64,000 bases of DNA from Cylindrotheca closterium (GCA_933822405.4 CAKOGP040001668.1:372001-436000), one strand, 5' to 3'. Shown: positions 44,567-54,889, counted from the first letter of the stretch. Numbers and translations are program-made. Notes: generated from the sequence alone by a model not told the origin.

Positions 44567-45901
44567 TCATCCGTACATGATGTCTTCTGAAATAGTACCA
44601 TGTGGAGACTGGTAGTAGTCACATCCTCCCAACCTCCAGTGGTGTTCGGCTGGCAGCTTCTTGGTGGGAATGGCCACGTTGGTTGGAATAGACGGATCTC
44701 TCCAATGGTGGCTGCTGCCGTGATTCTGCCTCGGTGGTGGTGCAAAGGCGGGTTCCAGCACAAGCGGATGCACAACAACGGTTTGTTCATGCTGTGGTTG
44801 TTGTGGTTGCTCTTGCAATGGAACTGGTGGGGTGAATAAATTGTCGAGAGAGGACCCAAAGGACGATGCCTCCTTGGCAAGGGCGTCCTCCCATGCCTGT
44901 TCACTAGCTTTCTTCAGAATATGCTTGGCCACGTGATGTTCGGCTCGTCTCCAGTATCTTGTGCCAACGGTATGTTTCAACTCTCGTTGGACGCTTTCAA
45001 TCAAATTGACAAAGCGTGGCTCCTTTCGGACATTTCTCGTGGCGCAATTTTCCAAGGTAGCTCGGGCTTTCTTGTATAATATGACATCCTTCTTTTCAAC
45101 GTATCGCATCAAGACTCGGACTAGCATCCAGAAGCGTTGTTTTCGAAGCTTTCGTTCTTCTGTTACCAGATGATTCTCCTTGGAATGATGACAGGAGGAG
45201 GAGGAGGATCGCCTGTACGACGACGCTCGTTTGTGACTGGTAGTGCTTGTCATAATATTGTCACCACGATTGCTGCTTGCAAAGTGAGATAACGCTTCCG
45301 CTGTTTGGTTTTCACAAAGGCAGTCCGATGAGCTGGAATCGAGTGAGAGAGGTTCGAAATCAGTGTAGTCATCATCATCATTCTTGCGTAATATGTTGTT
45401 CTTCCTTTGCTCTTCCTTGGCTTGTTTCCAATACGCAGAGCCGACGGTTTGCTTGAGTGGAACCTTGATGGATTCGCACATGCTTTCGGATACACTCTCC
45501 TCTCCACAATAGTTATGTTGCCCTCCTTCTTCATTCTTGGACTTCTTTTTGTATTTGCGAATTACATTGCGGGCATTCTTGCAAACCGTGGGATTCTTCT
45601 TTTCCAAAAACTTCATCAAGACTTTGGTAAAGGAAAGAAAGCGACGTTTCTCTTTTTGTCTCCTCTCTCTGGCTCCGCAAGTATTGGACATGTGCTCGGT
45701 ACTCGTGGAACCAGCATCGTCCGTGTTACAGGAGGATACGGATCGTGTGCTGCTCCAACCATGATTCTGTCGTCGTTGTTCATTCGCATGCAGAACCATG
45801 CGATGAAAGTCATCTTGACCACTGAGGTGCTCAAAGGAGGACACTCGTCTTTGGTTATGGCTAGTAGTCGGAATCGTAGATGGTGACACAGTGGCCAACA
45901 T
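44567..45901 (-). CDS. paralogue with two copies of the same unrecognised domain
   Basis: 444 residues from ATG 45901. The first block (about residues 90-165) is degenerate: F-L-S-F-T-K-V-L-M-K-F-L-E-K-K with an insertion before V-G-S-A-Y-W-K-Q-A. The second (about 268-340) is nearly canonical: F-W-M-L-V-R-V-L-M-R-Y-V-E-K-K-D ending V-G-T-R-Y-W-R-R-A-E-H-H-V. Between them lies a Ser/Asp-rich linker, and the C-terminus is rich in Gln, His and Pro. The close match of the second block to the second block of the downstream gene suggests tandem duplication followed by divergence. Function unknown; composition fits a regulatory or nuclear protein. Confidence 0.72.
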   Translation of the reverse strand: MLATVSPSTIPTTSHNQRRVSSFEHLSGQDDFHRMVLHANEQRRQNHGWSSTRSVSSCNTDDAGSTSTEHMSNTCGARERRQKEKRRFLSFTKVLMKFLEKKNPTVCKNARNVIRKYKKKSKNEEGGQHNYCGEESVSESMCESIKVPLKQTVGSAYWKQAKEEQRKNNILRKNDDDDYTDFEPLSLDSSSSDCLCENQTAEALSHFASSNRGDNIMTSTTSHKRASSYRRSSSSSCHHSKENHLVTEERKLRKQRFWMLVRVLMRYVEKKDVILYKKARATLENCATRNVRKEPRFVNLIESVQRELKHTVGTRYWRRAEHHVAKHILKKASEQAWEDALAKEASSFGSSLDNLFTPPVPLQEQPQQPQHEQTVVVHPLVLEPAFAPPPRQNHGSSHHWRDPSIPTNVAIPTKKLPAEHHWRLGGCDYYQSPHGTISEDIMYG

Positions 45902-46521
45902 TGATTGTGAATAAATCAAGTTATTGTCTTGATTATACTTTGCTTTTATGCTTTCGTCCGAATAAATGAATGATAATAGATTTTATGTGGTTGATGTCTA
46001 ATTGTTCTACCAGTTGTTCTATTGAAACGGCATTTTGTCGTCTGTCTCTTTTCTTCTGCTTATACTTCAATCGTTCGAATTGCGGTGTGCTATTGTGTAT
46101 GAGTGGCACAAAAATGAGAAGTGGGAAATCACCGAACCTTGGACAGTTTTTTGAAGCCCGATGCACTAAATAAAACTCGTTACGAAGGTTGATGTTTTCG
46201 TGGACAATAAGTAACCAAAAACTTGGCGAGGAAAAACACGATTGTTTGTTACTGTCGCCAGAATTTGCAAGGTCTTTTTTGGCAAGATTGAGCCATTTGT
46301 GTGGCCCTGCTAGCCGCGACATTATTCGCCGACATGAGCTGTTTGGAGCAGCTGTGAACTCCCGCGATCCTTGAGCTGGTGGTGTTCCCATGGTTTGCGA
46401 CGTCACGCAAAAATGGTAATCATGCTCGCTCTCTCATATATTATCTCGATCTCATCTCGAAACGAATCTTTCGACTACAACGAATCGACAACATTCAACA
46501 AATAATAAGCAACACAAATAA
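45902..46521. other. divergent promoter region
   Basis: About 620 bp between the repeat-domain gene (minus) and the TLDc gene (plus). A 157-codon minus-strand frame (45933-46406) shows no domain and is probably chance. AATAAATGAATG stretches near 45962. Confidence 0.4.
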
Positions 46522-47771
46522 ATGATACCAACTTCAAGTGTGACAATGCAGACCCTTTTTCTCTTGAGTACAAGTCTATTATTGGCTTGCCTGTCAGATG
46601 CTTTTCTACAAAGATCTCCATTGTCATCTGGCCTTTCCATTTCCCACCATGAATCGACGAGGTCATCAGCCTCTCTGCCACTCCACATGTTTGATTTTCT
46701 AAAACCGAAAGAGGAGGAGGATAAGTCAGATGAACCACCACCAGCAGCAGCAGCAGCAGAAGTGGAGGAGCCACAGGACTTTTCCGATGACCCAGTCGAT
46801 AAAATCTTTAGTTTCTTTTTTGGAGCAAAGGAAGAATCTCCCATGGGAATGAAACGATTTGGCCGAGAACGATTCCCCGAACAATATCCAGCAGTCTTGG
46901 ACGAATGGGCTGCACCTGTGGAAGGGGATGACAAGGAGATGGCAGCATTGAGACCCATGTTGAAGAATACGAATTTGGAATTTCGTAACTTGAAGGTGGG
47001 TGAATGAAAGATATTGTCGGGTGATTATTGTTTGTTTGCTTGTTTGTTTATTTATTTATTTCTTTTCTTTGTCGTGTCATTATGATTCCAAACACAACCA
47101 TTATCATTGGATGTATTATAGCTCACATACTCAGCCAACCGAGATGGATGGAACGCCAAAAAATTCCATGACAAAGTAGACAAGCTGGGAGGGGGCCTAG
47201 TGGTATGCACCACCACTGATGGTCTGATTTGTGGTGGATGTGAGTTATTATTCATCTGCATTTTGTCGTTTTGGCTGGGTTGTATTCGATACCAATCTTA
47301 AGTGTTTCCCTCCTCCTTCTTCCTCTTTCTTTCTATGCATCTGTTTCACAAAAAAATTATTTCTTGTCCATCAATGTATTATTCATTCCAGACAATCCAA
47401 AGGGATGGGTCGGATATGGGGAAGCGCGTGGCAGCATTGCCGCTTTTTTGTTTGTCTTCAAGCGTGGCTTGACCGAGTTGCCCTCCAAATTGCGAAAAGT
47501 GGGTGGTCCTTCGTTAGCACAGCAGGACCTGCCGGAAATTGGGCCCAGCTTTGGTGCAGATTCCTTGGTGATTCCCTTTGAACAAAGTCGGCCCAAGATA
47601 GCGAGGAGTAAGTTGGGAAGTTACTACGAACGCTTCCCGGATGGAACCAACACATTGTTTGGGAAACGTGGTGCATCTGTCGAGTTAAAGGACTTGAAGG
47701 TATACCATGGAGTCTATGCAGAAGGAGAGTACATTCCATTTACGGATGCGGAACCATTTGCCTTGTACTAG
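46522..47771 (+). CDS. TLDc domain protein, putatively plastid-targeted
   Basis: Three exons: 46522-46995, 47122-47239 and 47392-47771 (phases 0 and 1), 323 residues. The first intron is GTGGGT…TATAG and the second GTGAGT…TTCCAG. The N-terminus has a hydrophobic signal peptide ending in S-D-A|F-L-Q-R-S, close to the diatom plastid ASAF motif with Phe at +1, then a Ser-rich stretch. An Ala-run acidic linker follows. Exons 2-3 hold the TLDc core: Y-S-A-N-R-D-G-W-N-A-K-K-F-H, G-G-L-V-V-C-T-T-T-D-G, and Y-N-P-K-G-W-V-G-Y-G-E-A-R-G-S-I-A-A-F-L-F. TLDc proteins are linked to oxidative-stress protection and V-ATPase regulation. A plastid location is predicted, not shown. Translation could also begin at ATG 46546. 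Confidence 0.8.
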
Positions 47772-48018
47772 AAGGATGTGTAGTACGTAATAGTTGTCGT
47801 CTAGTGCCACAACTTGGATCTGCTCGAAACCTCCGTGACTAGAATAGAGATGATAGCTTCTGCCGGTGGAGCTAATGACGGTATTGAATCGACAGTTTCA
47901 ACGAGAGAGATCACCGCGCCTTTGGTATCGTGGCATCTACTGTAGACACAGATCATATTTTAGTCAGTGGTCCATCCTTTATGCTCTATTGCTGTAGTCT
48001 TGTCCGTTCTAATGCCTT

Positions 48019-49303
48019 TCATAGTTCCGCTTGCTCTTCTGCTGTTTCTACTGGACCCAAGTCTTCCTTCACTACCTCAGGTGCTTCGGTAGATGATTCA
48101 ACTTCAGGTGCCGCTTCTTCGGCAACCGGTGGATTTTCTTCTCCTGTTTCTACTGGACCAGAGTCTTCCTCCTGTGCCACCTCGAGTGAATCTACATGTT
48201 CAGGTGCCGCTTCTTCGGCAACCGGTGGACTTTCTTCTTCTAGCTCTACTGGACCAGAGTCTTCCTCCTGTGCCACCTCGGGTGTTTCTACATGTTCAGG
48301 TGCCGCTCCTTCGGTGACCGGTAGAATTTCTTCTTCTAGCTCTACTGGACCAGAGTCTTCCTCCTGTGCTACCTCAGGTGTTTCTACATGTTCAGATGCC
48401 GCTTCTTCGGTGACCGGTGGACTTTCTTCTTCTAGTTCTACTGGACCAGAGTCTTCCTCCTGTGCCACCTCAGGTGTTTCTACATGTTCAGGTGCCGCTT
48501 CTTCGGTGACAGGTAGAATTTCTTCTTCTAGTTCTACTGGACCCGAGTCTTCCTCCTGTGCCACCTCGGGTGTTTCTACATGTTCAGGTGCCGCTTCTTC
48601 GGTAACCGGTAGAATTTCTTCTTCTAGTTCTACTGGACCCGAGTCTTCCTCCTGTGCCACCTCGGGTGTTTCTGTGGATGATTCATCTTCAGGTACCGGA
48701 TTGAGGCCTGGTAGAGTTTCTCCTTCCGGCGCTTCAATGTGGACCTTGCTACCTTCTACAGTCACTTTGGCATTGGGCATGTCCTTTAGAATTTCATTGA
48801 TCACCGTTTCTGCCTTGTTGTTGGGAGTATATTGACTGGCTCTGCTGACAGCAGCCGGCCGCGATTTGACGTAAATGGCAAAGAGGAGAAAGAAGATAGC
48901 AATGGCACCACCTGCATAGGGAAGGATTTTGAAACATTGCTATTGTCCGCCATAGGGCAGTGCGTGTATTCGATACGTGATGTACCAATATGCAAATGCA
49001 TGATTTTGATTGATCGAAGGACAAGTTTGTATTGACAGTCGTTGTTGTACAAGCAATCGAGTGAATTGATTTGACAACCCGATTGGTGATCCACAAGGAG
49101 AAGGAAATCCAAGTGAGTTTGAGCTTTTCTATCAGCATTCATGCAGCATCATAAATCTCGATGCACAGTTGACTTGTCTTTTACAGAGCGAGCATCACAC
49201 CTACCTCTCTCGCCTCCTCTTGTTCCTTCAGTCGGATTCGTCGTTCCTCTTTCGTCTCTTTTTTGAATTTCTCTCCATTCTTCTTCTGCTTCGATCGACC
49301 CAT
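48019..49303 (-). CDS. membrane-anchored protein with acidic 32-residue tandem repeats
   Basis: Exon 1 (49205-49303, 33 codons, donor GTAGGT) and exon 2 (48019-48939, acceptor AATAG) join in phase 0 over a 265-nt intron: 339 residues. Exon 1 is very basic (MGRSKQKKNGEKFKK…). Exon 2 opens with one hydrophobic span (G-G-A-I-A-I-F-F-L-L-F-A-I-Y-V) next to K-S-R. A small ordered segment follows (N-E-I-L-K-D-M-P-N-A-K-V-T-V). The rest is about six units of 32 residues rich in Glu/Pro/Val (E-V-A-Q-E-E-D-S-G-P-V-E-L-E-E-E…E-A-A-P-E-H). No signal peptide is seen, so the basic N-terminus is probably cytosolic and the acidic tail lumenal or outside (inference). The ORF on the opposite strand is an artefact of the repeats. 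Confidence 0.65.
48113..48690. repeat. 96-bp coding minisatellite, about 6 units
   Basis: The block GAGTCTTCCTCCTG recurs at exactly 96-bp intervals (48161, 48257, 48353, 48449, 48545, 48641). The units differ by a few bases each and keep the reading frame of the minus-strand gene. Confidence 0.9.
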
Positions 49304-49631
49304 GTCGTTTAAAATATAATCCTGCTTTTATAGAGTTCTCTGCTTTGAATGCAACTCCGCTGCTATATGCCCAATCAAATAAAAAGGCTAATATAAAATG
49401 CACGGGTTGATGTCACGCCATGATCGAGATCCATATTTTCTTTACCGGTATTTTCGAAGAATTTGCGAACCGTCGAAGTCTGTCTGCGCCCATCGCGATC
49501 ATTCCTGTAACTGACAAAGTGCCACGTGTAATCTGGAACATCAGATGATTCTACGGTGTACTATTGTACCGTAGAGGAGCAGTTTAGCATACATTCCTAC
49601 TAGCATTATCTATTCCTTTTATTAACATTGT
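49304..49631. other. intergenic spacer
   Basis: About 330 bp between two minus-strand genes; a TACCGGTA palindrome lies at 49443-49450. No gene. Confidence 0.4.
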
Positions 49632-51341
49632 TCATTCTTCGGGCCGCCATCTCGCCTTGTCTTCCCCACTCAGCGGAATGGTGTGCACTTCGCCATCATC
49701 AAATTGAACTGTAATCAACATGACTTCCAGCTCGTCAAAGGCCCCACCTTCAATGGTGGGCTCTTGCATGACTTCTCCGGCCACCCAATCGTATTCTTCG
49801 TTCCAGTAATATTCCACTCTACTACCCTTGTGAATGGTCTTGGCCCATGGGGGTAGAGTCGGTAGTCCAACTTTTAAATCCTTGTCATCTTCATCTGTCT
49901 TTTCCGTGATTTGGGAAGCCAATTTGCGGGCTTGTTGCATGCCCCAGACTTGATCCAATTTGCCCGTCAAGAAACGCAATCGTTCGAGTGAATTGGTCAT
50001 TTGCAAAAGTCGGGTCCGCGCTGGATTGTCCAGTGAGGCCAATTCGGCGGCCATCATGCTGAGGACAAATCGTCGTTGGGATGGTTCAATGTCGTCAATC
50101 ATGCTGGATTGAAAGATTTCCCACACGGCGGCCATTTCTTCGGCTTGATATTGTTCAATGGTTGTCAAATCCAATGGAACCTTGGAAGGATCGTCGTTGG
50201 TAGTAGTATTTTCCAGAATGGACTCTTCCAACAAGCTTCGTTCTTTGGATTCGGCATCGTCCACCTTTTGGGTTATCACTTTTTGAACAATACTCATGAT
50301 CTTTTGTATCAACTCTTCTGCCGGCATGGTGTCGTAGTCGTCCAGATATTCGTCGTCATCGTCATCGTCATCCTCTTCGTCATCATGGTCATTGTCAATG
50401 GGGGTGCTCGTCTGGGTGTCTTCATCATCACTACCATCATCATCATTGTCTACCAGTTCGTCGACAATGACAATTGGATACGGAATGGACTGGACTACCG
50501 ATTTGACTACAAATCGAAAGTCTCCTCGACACAGCATGGTGGTGGGGGGAGTATCCGAGGGTGCACCTCCGTCACTATCGTCCATCATCATCATCATGTT
50601 CATGTCAAAATCAAAATCATCGTCCATTCCTTGTAGCATTTCGTCCATGGGAGAGGATATAAATATTTCGGCCGTGCATCCAATGGCCCCTACCAAAGTT
50701 GACGAATCATTCTTGCAAACCAATCGTCCAAAGATGGGTCGTCGATCCGAACTCATCTTGTTGCTTGTCAAAATACTGCTACTGGGCGTCTCATTCTCAT
50801 CATCATCGTCATCGTCACTATTGTTGTAGTTTTCGCCACTGTCGTGGATCGTTTTGGCTTCTTCCATAATGAGCTTGTCGATGGGTCGTTCCAGTTGAAT
50901 CCCATACAAAAAGGGCGTCGACAATTCAGTGGGCAATTGACTGGAAGGCAACGGTAGTATAAAGTTTTCGACATCTCCATTCTTGGCAAGGACACTTTGT
51001 TCGAATTCCAGCCAATCCAAGAGTGGAAGCTTGACATTGGTTCTTGGTTTTGATGATGACGACGATGATGATGATGATGATGCGGTGCTGGAACCATCAT
51101 CATCATCATCATCATCGTAGGATTGGAATAATTGAGATACTGTTCTTGTTGTTTGCAGTGTTTGCCTTGAGGATTCTTGTTGTGGTGGATGATAATGGAT
51201 TTGAAGACCAGCACCATTGTTGTTGTTGTTGTTGTTCGGAACAAATCCATTGATTAATACAGCTTGAAGCGAGACAACGACTATCACTAATGTCAATAGG
51301 TATGGAGTAAGTGTCCCTTTTTGTAATTGGGTTGCTATCAT
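49632..51341 (-). CDS. LON-substrate-domain-like protein, putatively plastid-targeted
   Basis: 569 residues from ATG 51341. A long hydrophobic signal (L-L-T-L-V-I-V-V-V-S-L-Q-A-V-L) ends in I-N-G|F-V-P, matching the Phe-dependent plastid cleavage motif of diatoms. The central region has features of the LON protease N-terminal (substrate-binding) domain: a P-L-P strand, I-F-G-R-L-V, V-G-A-I-G-C-T-A-E-I and F-R-F-V-V-K-S-V-V-Q. It is interrupted by several runs of Asp, Ser and Met codons (microsatellite-derived). Helical residues follow (about 400-500). The last ~70 residues (H-K-G-S-R-V-E-Y-Y-W…E-V-H-T-I-P-L) look like a small Tudor/SH3-type barrel. No ATPase or protease domain is present. Likely a plastid adaptor or quality-control factor, by inference only. 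Confidence 0.68.
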   Translation of the reverse strand: MIATQLQKGTLTPYLLTLVIVVVSLQAVLINGFVPNNNNNNNGAGLQIHYHPPQQESSRQTLQTTRTVSQLFQSYDDDDDDDGSSTASSSSSSSSSSKPRTNVKLPLLDWLEFEQSVLAKNGDVENFILPLPSSQLPTELSTPFLYGIQLERPIDKLIMEEAKTIHDSGENYNNSDDDDDDENETPSSSILTSNKMSSDRRPIFGRLVCKNDSSTLVGAIGCTAEIFISSPMDEMLQGMDDDFDFDMNMMMMMDDSDGGAPSDTPPTTMLCRGDFRFVVKSVVQSIPYPIVIVDELVDNDDDGSDDEDTQTSTPIDNDHDDEEDDDDDDDEYLDDYDTMPAEELIQKIMSIVQKVITQKVDDAESKERSLLEESILENTTTNDDPSKVPLDLTTIEQYQAEEMAAVWEIFQSSMIDDIEPSQRRFVLSMMAAELASLDNPARTRLLQMTNSLERLRFLTGKLDQVWGMQQARKLASQITEKTDEDDKDLKVGLPTLPPWAKTIHKGSRVEYYWNEEYDWVAGEVMQEPTIEGGAFDELEVMLITVQFDDGEVHTIPLSGEDKARWRPEE

Positions 51342-51777
51342 GGTGATGTGCTTCTATATTGTCGCTGGATATAAATATAAATATAAATGATGATGTTGAT
51401 GATACCGGTTGATATATTATGGGCATCATCGTTCGTCATTCACTCCTTCATGCCATCTGAACGGTGGGGAATAGGAGAGTGGGAGTTCTTACCAGCGGTT
51501 GAATGCCAGACGCGCGGCCTTCCCAACCGAAGAATATATTCGAAATTCCTTCTCCACGAATTTCTGACCAAACACCACGAAAGATCACGTGGAAAGGCGA
51601 AAACCACAAAAAAGACTTACCACACAAACTGCGAGCTTCTGCTGCCCGACCTTTCTGTTTGTGTTTTTGTGTCATGCGCTTATGATTGATTTTATATTAT
51701 CGATTGATTGACTCATCCATTATCCTACGACTGGACCGTAAAAGTTTACATACACACCTACTTCTATAACATAAAAG
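51342..51777. other. divergent promoter region
   Basis: About 435 bp between two putative plastid-protein genes. ATATAAATATAAATATAAAT (51369-51388) is a TATA-like tandem close to the minus gene's start. No gene. Confidence 0.4.
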
Positions 51778-52587
51778 ATGAAACTCCTCGGCATCTCTTC
51801 TGCGGCACTATGCTTGTTCATGGCATTGGCCACGACAGCCAATGGCTTTGCCATAATTCCATCTTCCTCGTCTTCAACTTCTTCCAGCGTTCTTTTCTAT
51901 GAATCTTCTTCTGCAGACAAGTTGGACAATCGATTCATTGTTTCTCCCGTTTTGCAGCAAGTTTACCCCAAGTTGCTCGAATGGAAGCAAGAATATGGAC
52001 ATCCCAACATTCCTCTTGGGACTCCAGAAGGTCGCAAGTGTGCCACTTTGAGACGTTTGCACATTCAGCAGAAACTAACTCAAGAGGAAGTGGAATGGTT
52101 GCAAGATTTGGGATTTCTATTTCATTCCTTGGAGGACGTCTACGAACATGCGGATTTTGATGATTTGTTTGAAAGACTCATGGATTATGAGGCGAGACAT
52201 CCCGAGTCCAACTTTCAAGTTCCCAAAAAGTGTGCGGAAGATCCAGAATTAGGAGCTTGGGTCACTGGTTTGAGACGCCTAGGCGCGGACAAGGTGGATC
52301 CCAAGCATGCTCAGCAACTAAACAACGTTGGTTTTGCCTGGTTCTCCAAAAGCAAATGTGGATCCAAATTCATGCTGCAGTACAAGGCACTTACGCAACT
52401 TGTCAAGGAGATGGAGAATGACGGAAAGACCAAGGCGGAAGCCATTCAAATTATCATTGCAGAAGATCCAAAGGTGAAAGCCTTGGTACAAGCCCAAAAG
52501 CAAATAGAGGCCAAGGGAACCATGAGCGAGACTCGAATGAATTACATGAACCAACTGTTTGGTGATGAATGGACCACTCTAGTCTAG
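51778..52587 (+). CDS. helicase-associated (HA) domain protein, putatively plastid-targeted
   Basis: 269 residues from ATG, intronless. A signal peptide (L-L-G-I-S-S-A-A-L-C-L-F-M-A-L-A) ends in A-N-G|F-A-I-I-P, a good match to the diatom plastid ASAF motif; a Ser-rich transit-like stretch follows. The body contains at least two helicase-associated repeats: W-K-Q-E-Y-G-H-P-N-I-P with L-R-R…L-T-Q-E-E-V-E-W-L-Q-D-L-G-F, and a second with Y-E-A-R-H-P-E-S-N-F-Q-V-P…L-N-N-V-G-F-A-W. HA repeats are small three-helix, probably nucleic-acid-binding units that are widespread in diatoms without any helicase attached. A role with plastid nucleic acid is possible but not shown. Confidence 0.8.
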   Translation: MKLLGISSAALCLFMALATTANGFAIIPSSSSSTSSSVLFYESSSADKLDNRFIVSPVLQQVYPKLLEWKQEYGHPNIPLGTPEGRKCATLRRLHIQQKLTQEEVEWLQDLGFLFHSLEDVYEHADFDDLFERLMDYEARHPESNFQVPKKCAEDPELGAWVTGLRRLGADKVDPKHAQQLNNVGFAWFSKSKCGSKFMLQYKALTQLVKEMENDGKTKAEAIQIIIAEDPKVKALVQAQKQIEAKGTMSETRMNYMNQLFGDEWTTLV

Positions 52588-53240
52588 AATAGTGGTATAT
52601 ATATTATCATATGATGATGATGATTATGACAATATTGCGACTGGCAAGGAAGGACCACATTAGGGCACTCTTTTCAAAATATTCGGACCCCACAAAAAAT
52701 GTACATACGATGATGGGCGGCACAATAATGAGCACACAAAAAAATACAATTGTACATACAGAACACAACAATACACAATACACAGCACTCGCCACAGAGC
52801 AAGTAATAACCACCCCCAAAGAAATTCAAAAAGTGATCCAAGAAGGAAATAAGTGATTTTGAGTCAATAAGAATAGAAAGAGTATTTTTAAAAATTTGCA
52901 TCCATTAGAGATTCTTCAACCTTGAAGCAACCAGGAGTCCTTAGATGGCACTGAGAATGGGACCAAGCAAATTTATTACCACCACAGCCGCAAATGCGAC
53001 GTTTTGGAAGGAACGAAAGTGAGGTTGAGGTTTTGGGAACTGATGGAAAAACTGAAGAAGTACCATCGCATCGACAGAGCCAACTACTAGTAGAACTCTC
53101 ATCTACAGTTTGCGCTTCCCCATATCGTCATACTCTTCATACTCTGAACTCGTACCATAAAACAAACATGAGAATATACATACAGTATATAGAAAGAGAC
53201 GCGTATAGGCAGAGCATTATTCTAGAAACGAAAAACAAGA
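52588..53240. other. intergenic spacer
   Basis: AT-rich 3' flank with short ATG/ATT repeats (52607-52630), then the upstream part of the TPR pseudogene. The 93-codon frame at 52994-53275 shows no domain. Confidence 0.4.
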
Positions 53241-54545
53241 ATGGAGTATACTTGCAATCAAGACTCGTCATTTGAGGAAGTCAAGAAACTCATTCGTCAA
53301 GTTCGCTGTCCATTTTGAACGAAACGAGCATCAGAAGGCAATGGAAGTGTTGGAGAAAGTCTTGGAGATGCAAACGAAAAGCAAATTAGGGGATGGTGAT
53401 TTTTCGGTGGCCACCACACTCGGCTACGTTGGGAAAGTGTTGCTGAGGGAAGGGAAGATACACGAAGCTTTGGAGAATTACTGCCGAGTTCTTGAGATAC
53501 AGTTGAAGAACTTGGAAGAGAAACATGATGATGTTGCGACTACCTACAAAACTATTGCCGGAATCTTTTGGGATCAAGAAAATTACGAAAAAGCGGAAGA
53601 GATGTACTGGAAAGCCCTGGATATATTAAGAGAGAAGTCCTGCGAAAAAATGATTCAGATCTAAACGATCTGTACCGTAATCTGTCGCTATCATTGCAAA
53701 TGCAAGGCAAGTTTGCAGAAGCAACCAAGATAGAAAAAACTTTTTCTATCAAAACTACAACAAATGCATGGGGAAGACCATTTCAAAGTTGTTAGGTCAT
53801 ATAATTGCGTTGCCATGTTGTTGGGAAACCAGAATTGATGGGACACCTGAATAGATGGACGATGCTTGATGAAGGCATCGAAATTTGCTATCGACTAGAA
53901 GAAATGGGAGACTTCAACAGAAGTGTATTGGCCGGAACACTCGTGGCCAAAGCAAAATGCCTGCAATCAGTAGGAAACTACGAAGCTGCCGAGTAGGTCT
54001 ATAACAAATTGCTATTGGAACAAAAGGAAACGCTAGGTGAAATGCACCCCTTAACGGCATCGACTTATGAATATCTTGCACAAACAGATGCCCTACGAGG
54101 CATGGCAGGAGATGTCATCAAGGCGTACACCAAAGCCATGGATATTTTCAACACAGTGCTTGGCGGTGGTCATCCCCAGACGAAAAGACTGACGGCTAGC
54201 TTTGAATTGTTTCAGCGCGAGAATACTGCGAATGCACTGAATAAACAGGGTACGGTTCTGAAGGCGCATGGAGATTTGGAAAAGGCGACGCAACTCTTCC
54301 TAGAAGCGCTGGATATTTACAAGGAAGATTATGATTCTCATCGCTACATGATAGATATCTCCGAGAATATTTCGGATGTCAAATTTGAACAGGATTTGCT
54401 GGAAGAGCGCATTGCTGTGAGTGCAGAAGCCCTAAAGATGCGTAGGAGAATACCGATACTTGGGGACAATCACATTGACACGAAACGACGTATGGAAGCA
54501 CATAGATCTTTGCTGAAATCACGGCTGTTGGAGAATCGGAACTAA
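53241..54545 (+). pseudogene. broken TPR (kinesin-light-chain-like) gene, copy 1
   Basis: The homologous copy at 61.5 kb allows the ancestral frame to be followed. Pieces include a start block M-E-Y-T-C-N-Q-D, a TPR pair (A-L-E-N-Y-C-R-V-L-E-I-Q-L-K and Y-E-K-A-E-E-M-Y-W-K-A-L-D-I), Q-G-K-F-A-E-A-T-K-I, and a C-terminal part ending L-L-E-N-R-N. The reading frame is broken near 53300, near 53640, between about 53760 and 53810, and by a TAG at 53994-53996. Individual segments still carry good TPR spacing (34 residues, A-x-x-x-Y at the usual places), so decay is fairly recent. The intact ancestor would have resembled kinesin light chain or similar scaffold TPR proteins. Confidence 0.7.
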
Positions 54546-54889
54546 CGACGACTTCCAGGGCAAGTATGTATCATACTTGACCAATCGATCGACGAGCATA
54601 TTGCCCACGTTGAACTTCAGGAATGCAGCATTGTTCAGGGACTATTCATTCCATGGAACGTCTTGCTATCGAATGAGCTCTTGTTACTCAAGGCACAGTC
54701 GTCGAAATCGCGCGCAAGACCACGATGCTCTCGGTGCTGCCATTATTGTCCCCATTGTCGTAATGCTCTGTTCTTCGGACTGACTCGTCATCGGATCATA
54801 GCTGCTAATGGATTGCTCCCAATGACTTGATATCCAAGAGATTTGCATACAAAATAGAAAGAGCTATTTTAAGAAAAACAATCCGAAAC
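54546..54889. other. spacer between pseudogene fragments
   Basis: 3' flank of TPR copy 1. Its C-G-A-T-C/A-T-T-G-C-C-type sequence is partly echoed after copy 2 (62840-62990), indicating that the duplicated block extends beyond the coding part. No gene. Confidence 0.4.

Noticed and set aside
45933..46406. 157-codon minus-strand frame in the divergent promoter region
   Set aside because: No domain, mixed composition, and it would overlap the promoter of the TLDc gene; probably chance.
47930..48835. 301-codon plus-strand frame rich in Ser/Thr/Cys
   Set aside because: It is the reverse of the in-frame acidic minisatellite. The minus strand offers an ATG, a membrane span, a consistent intron and the repeat in a sensible composition.
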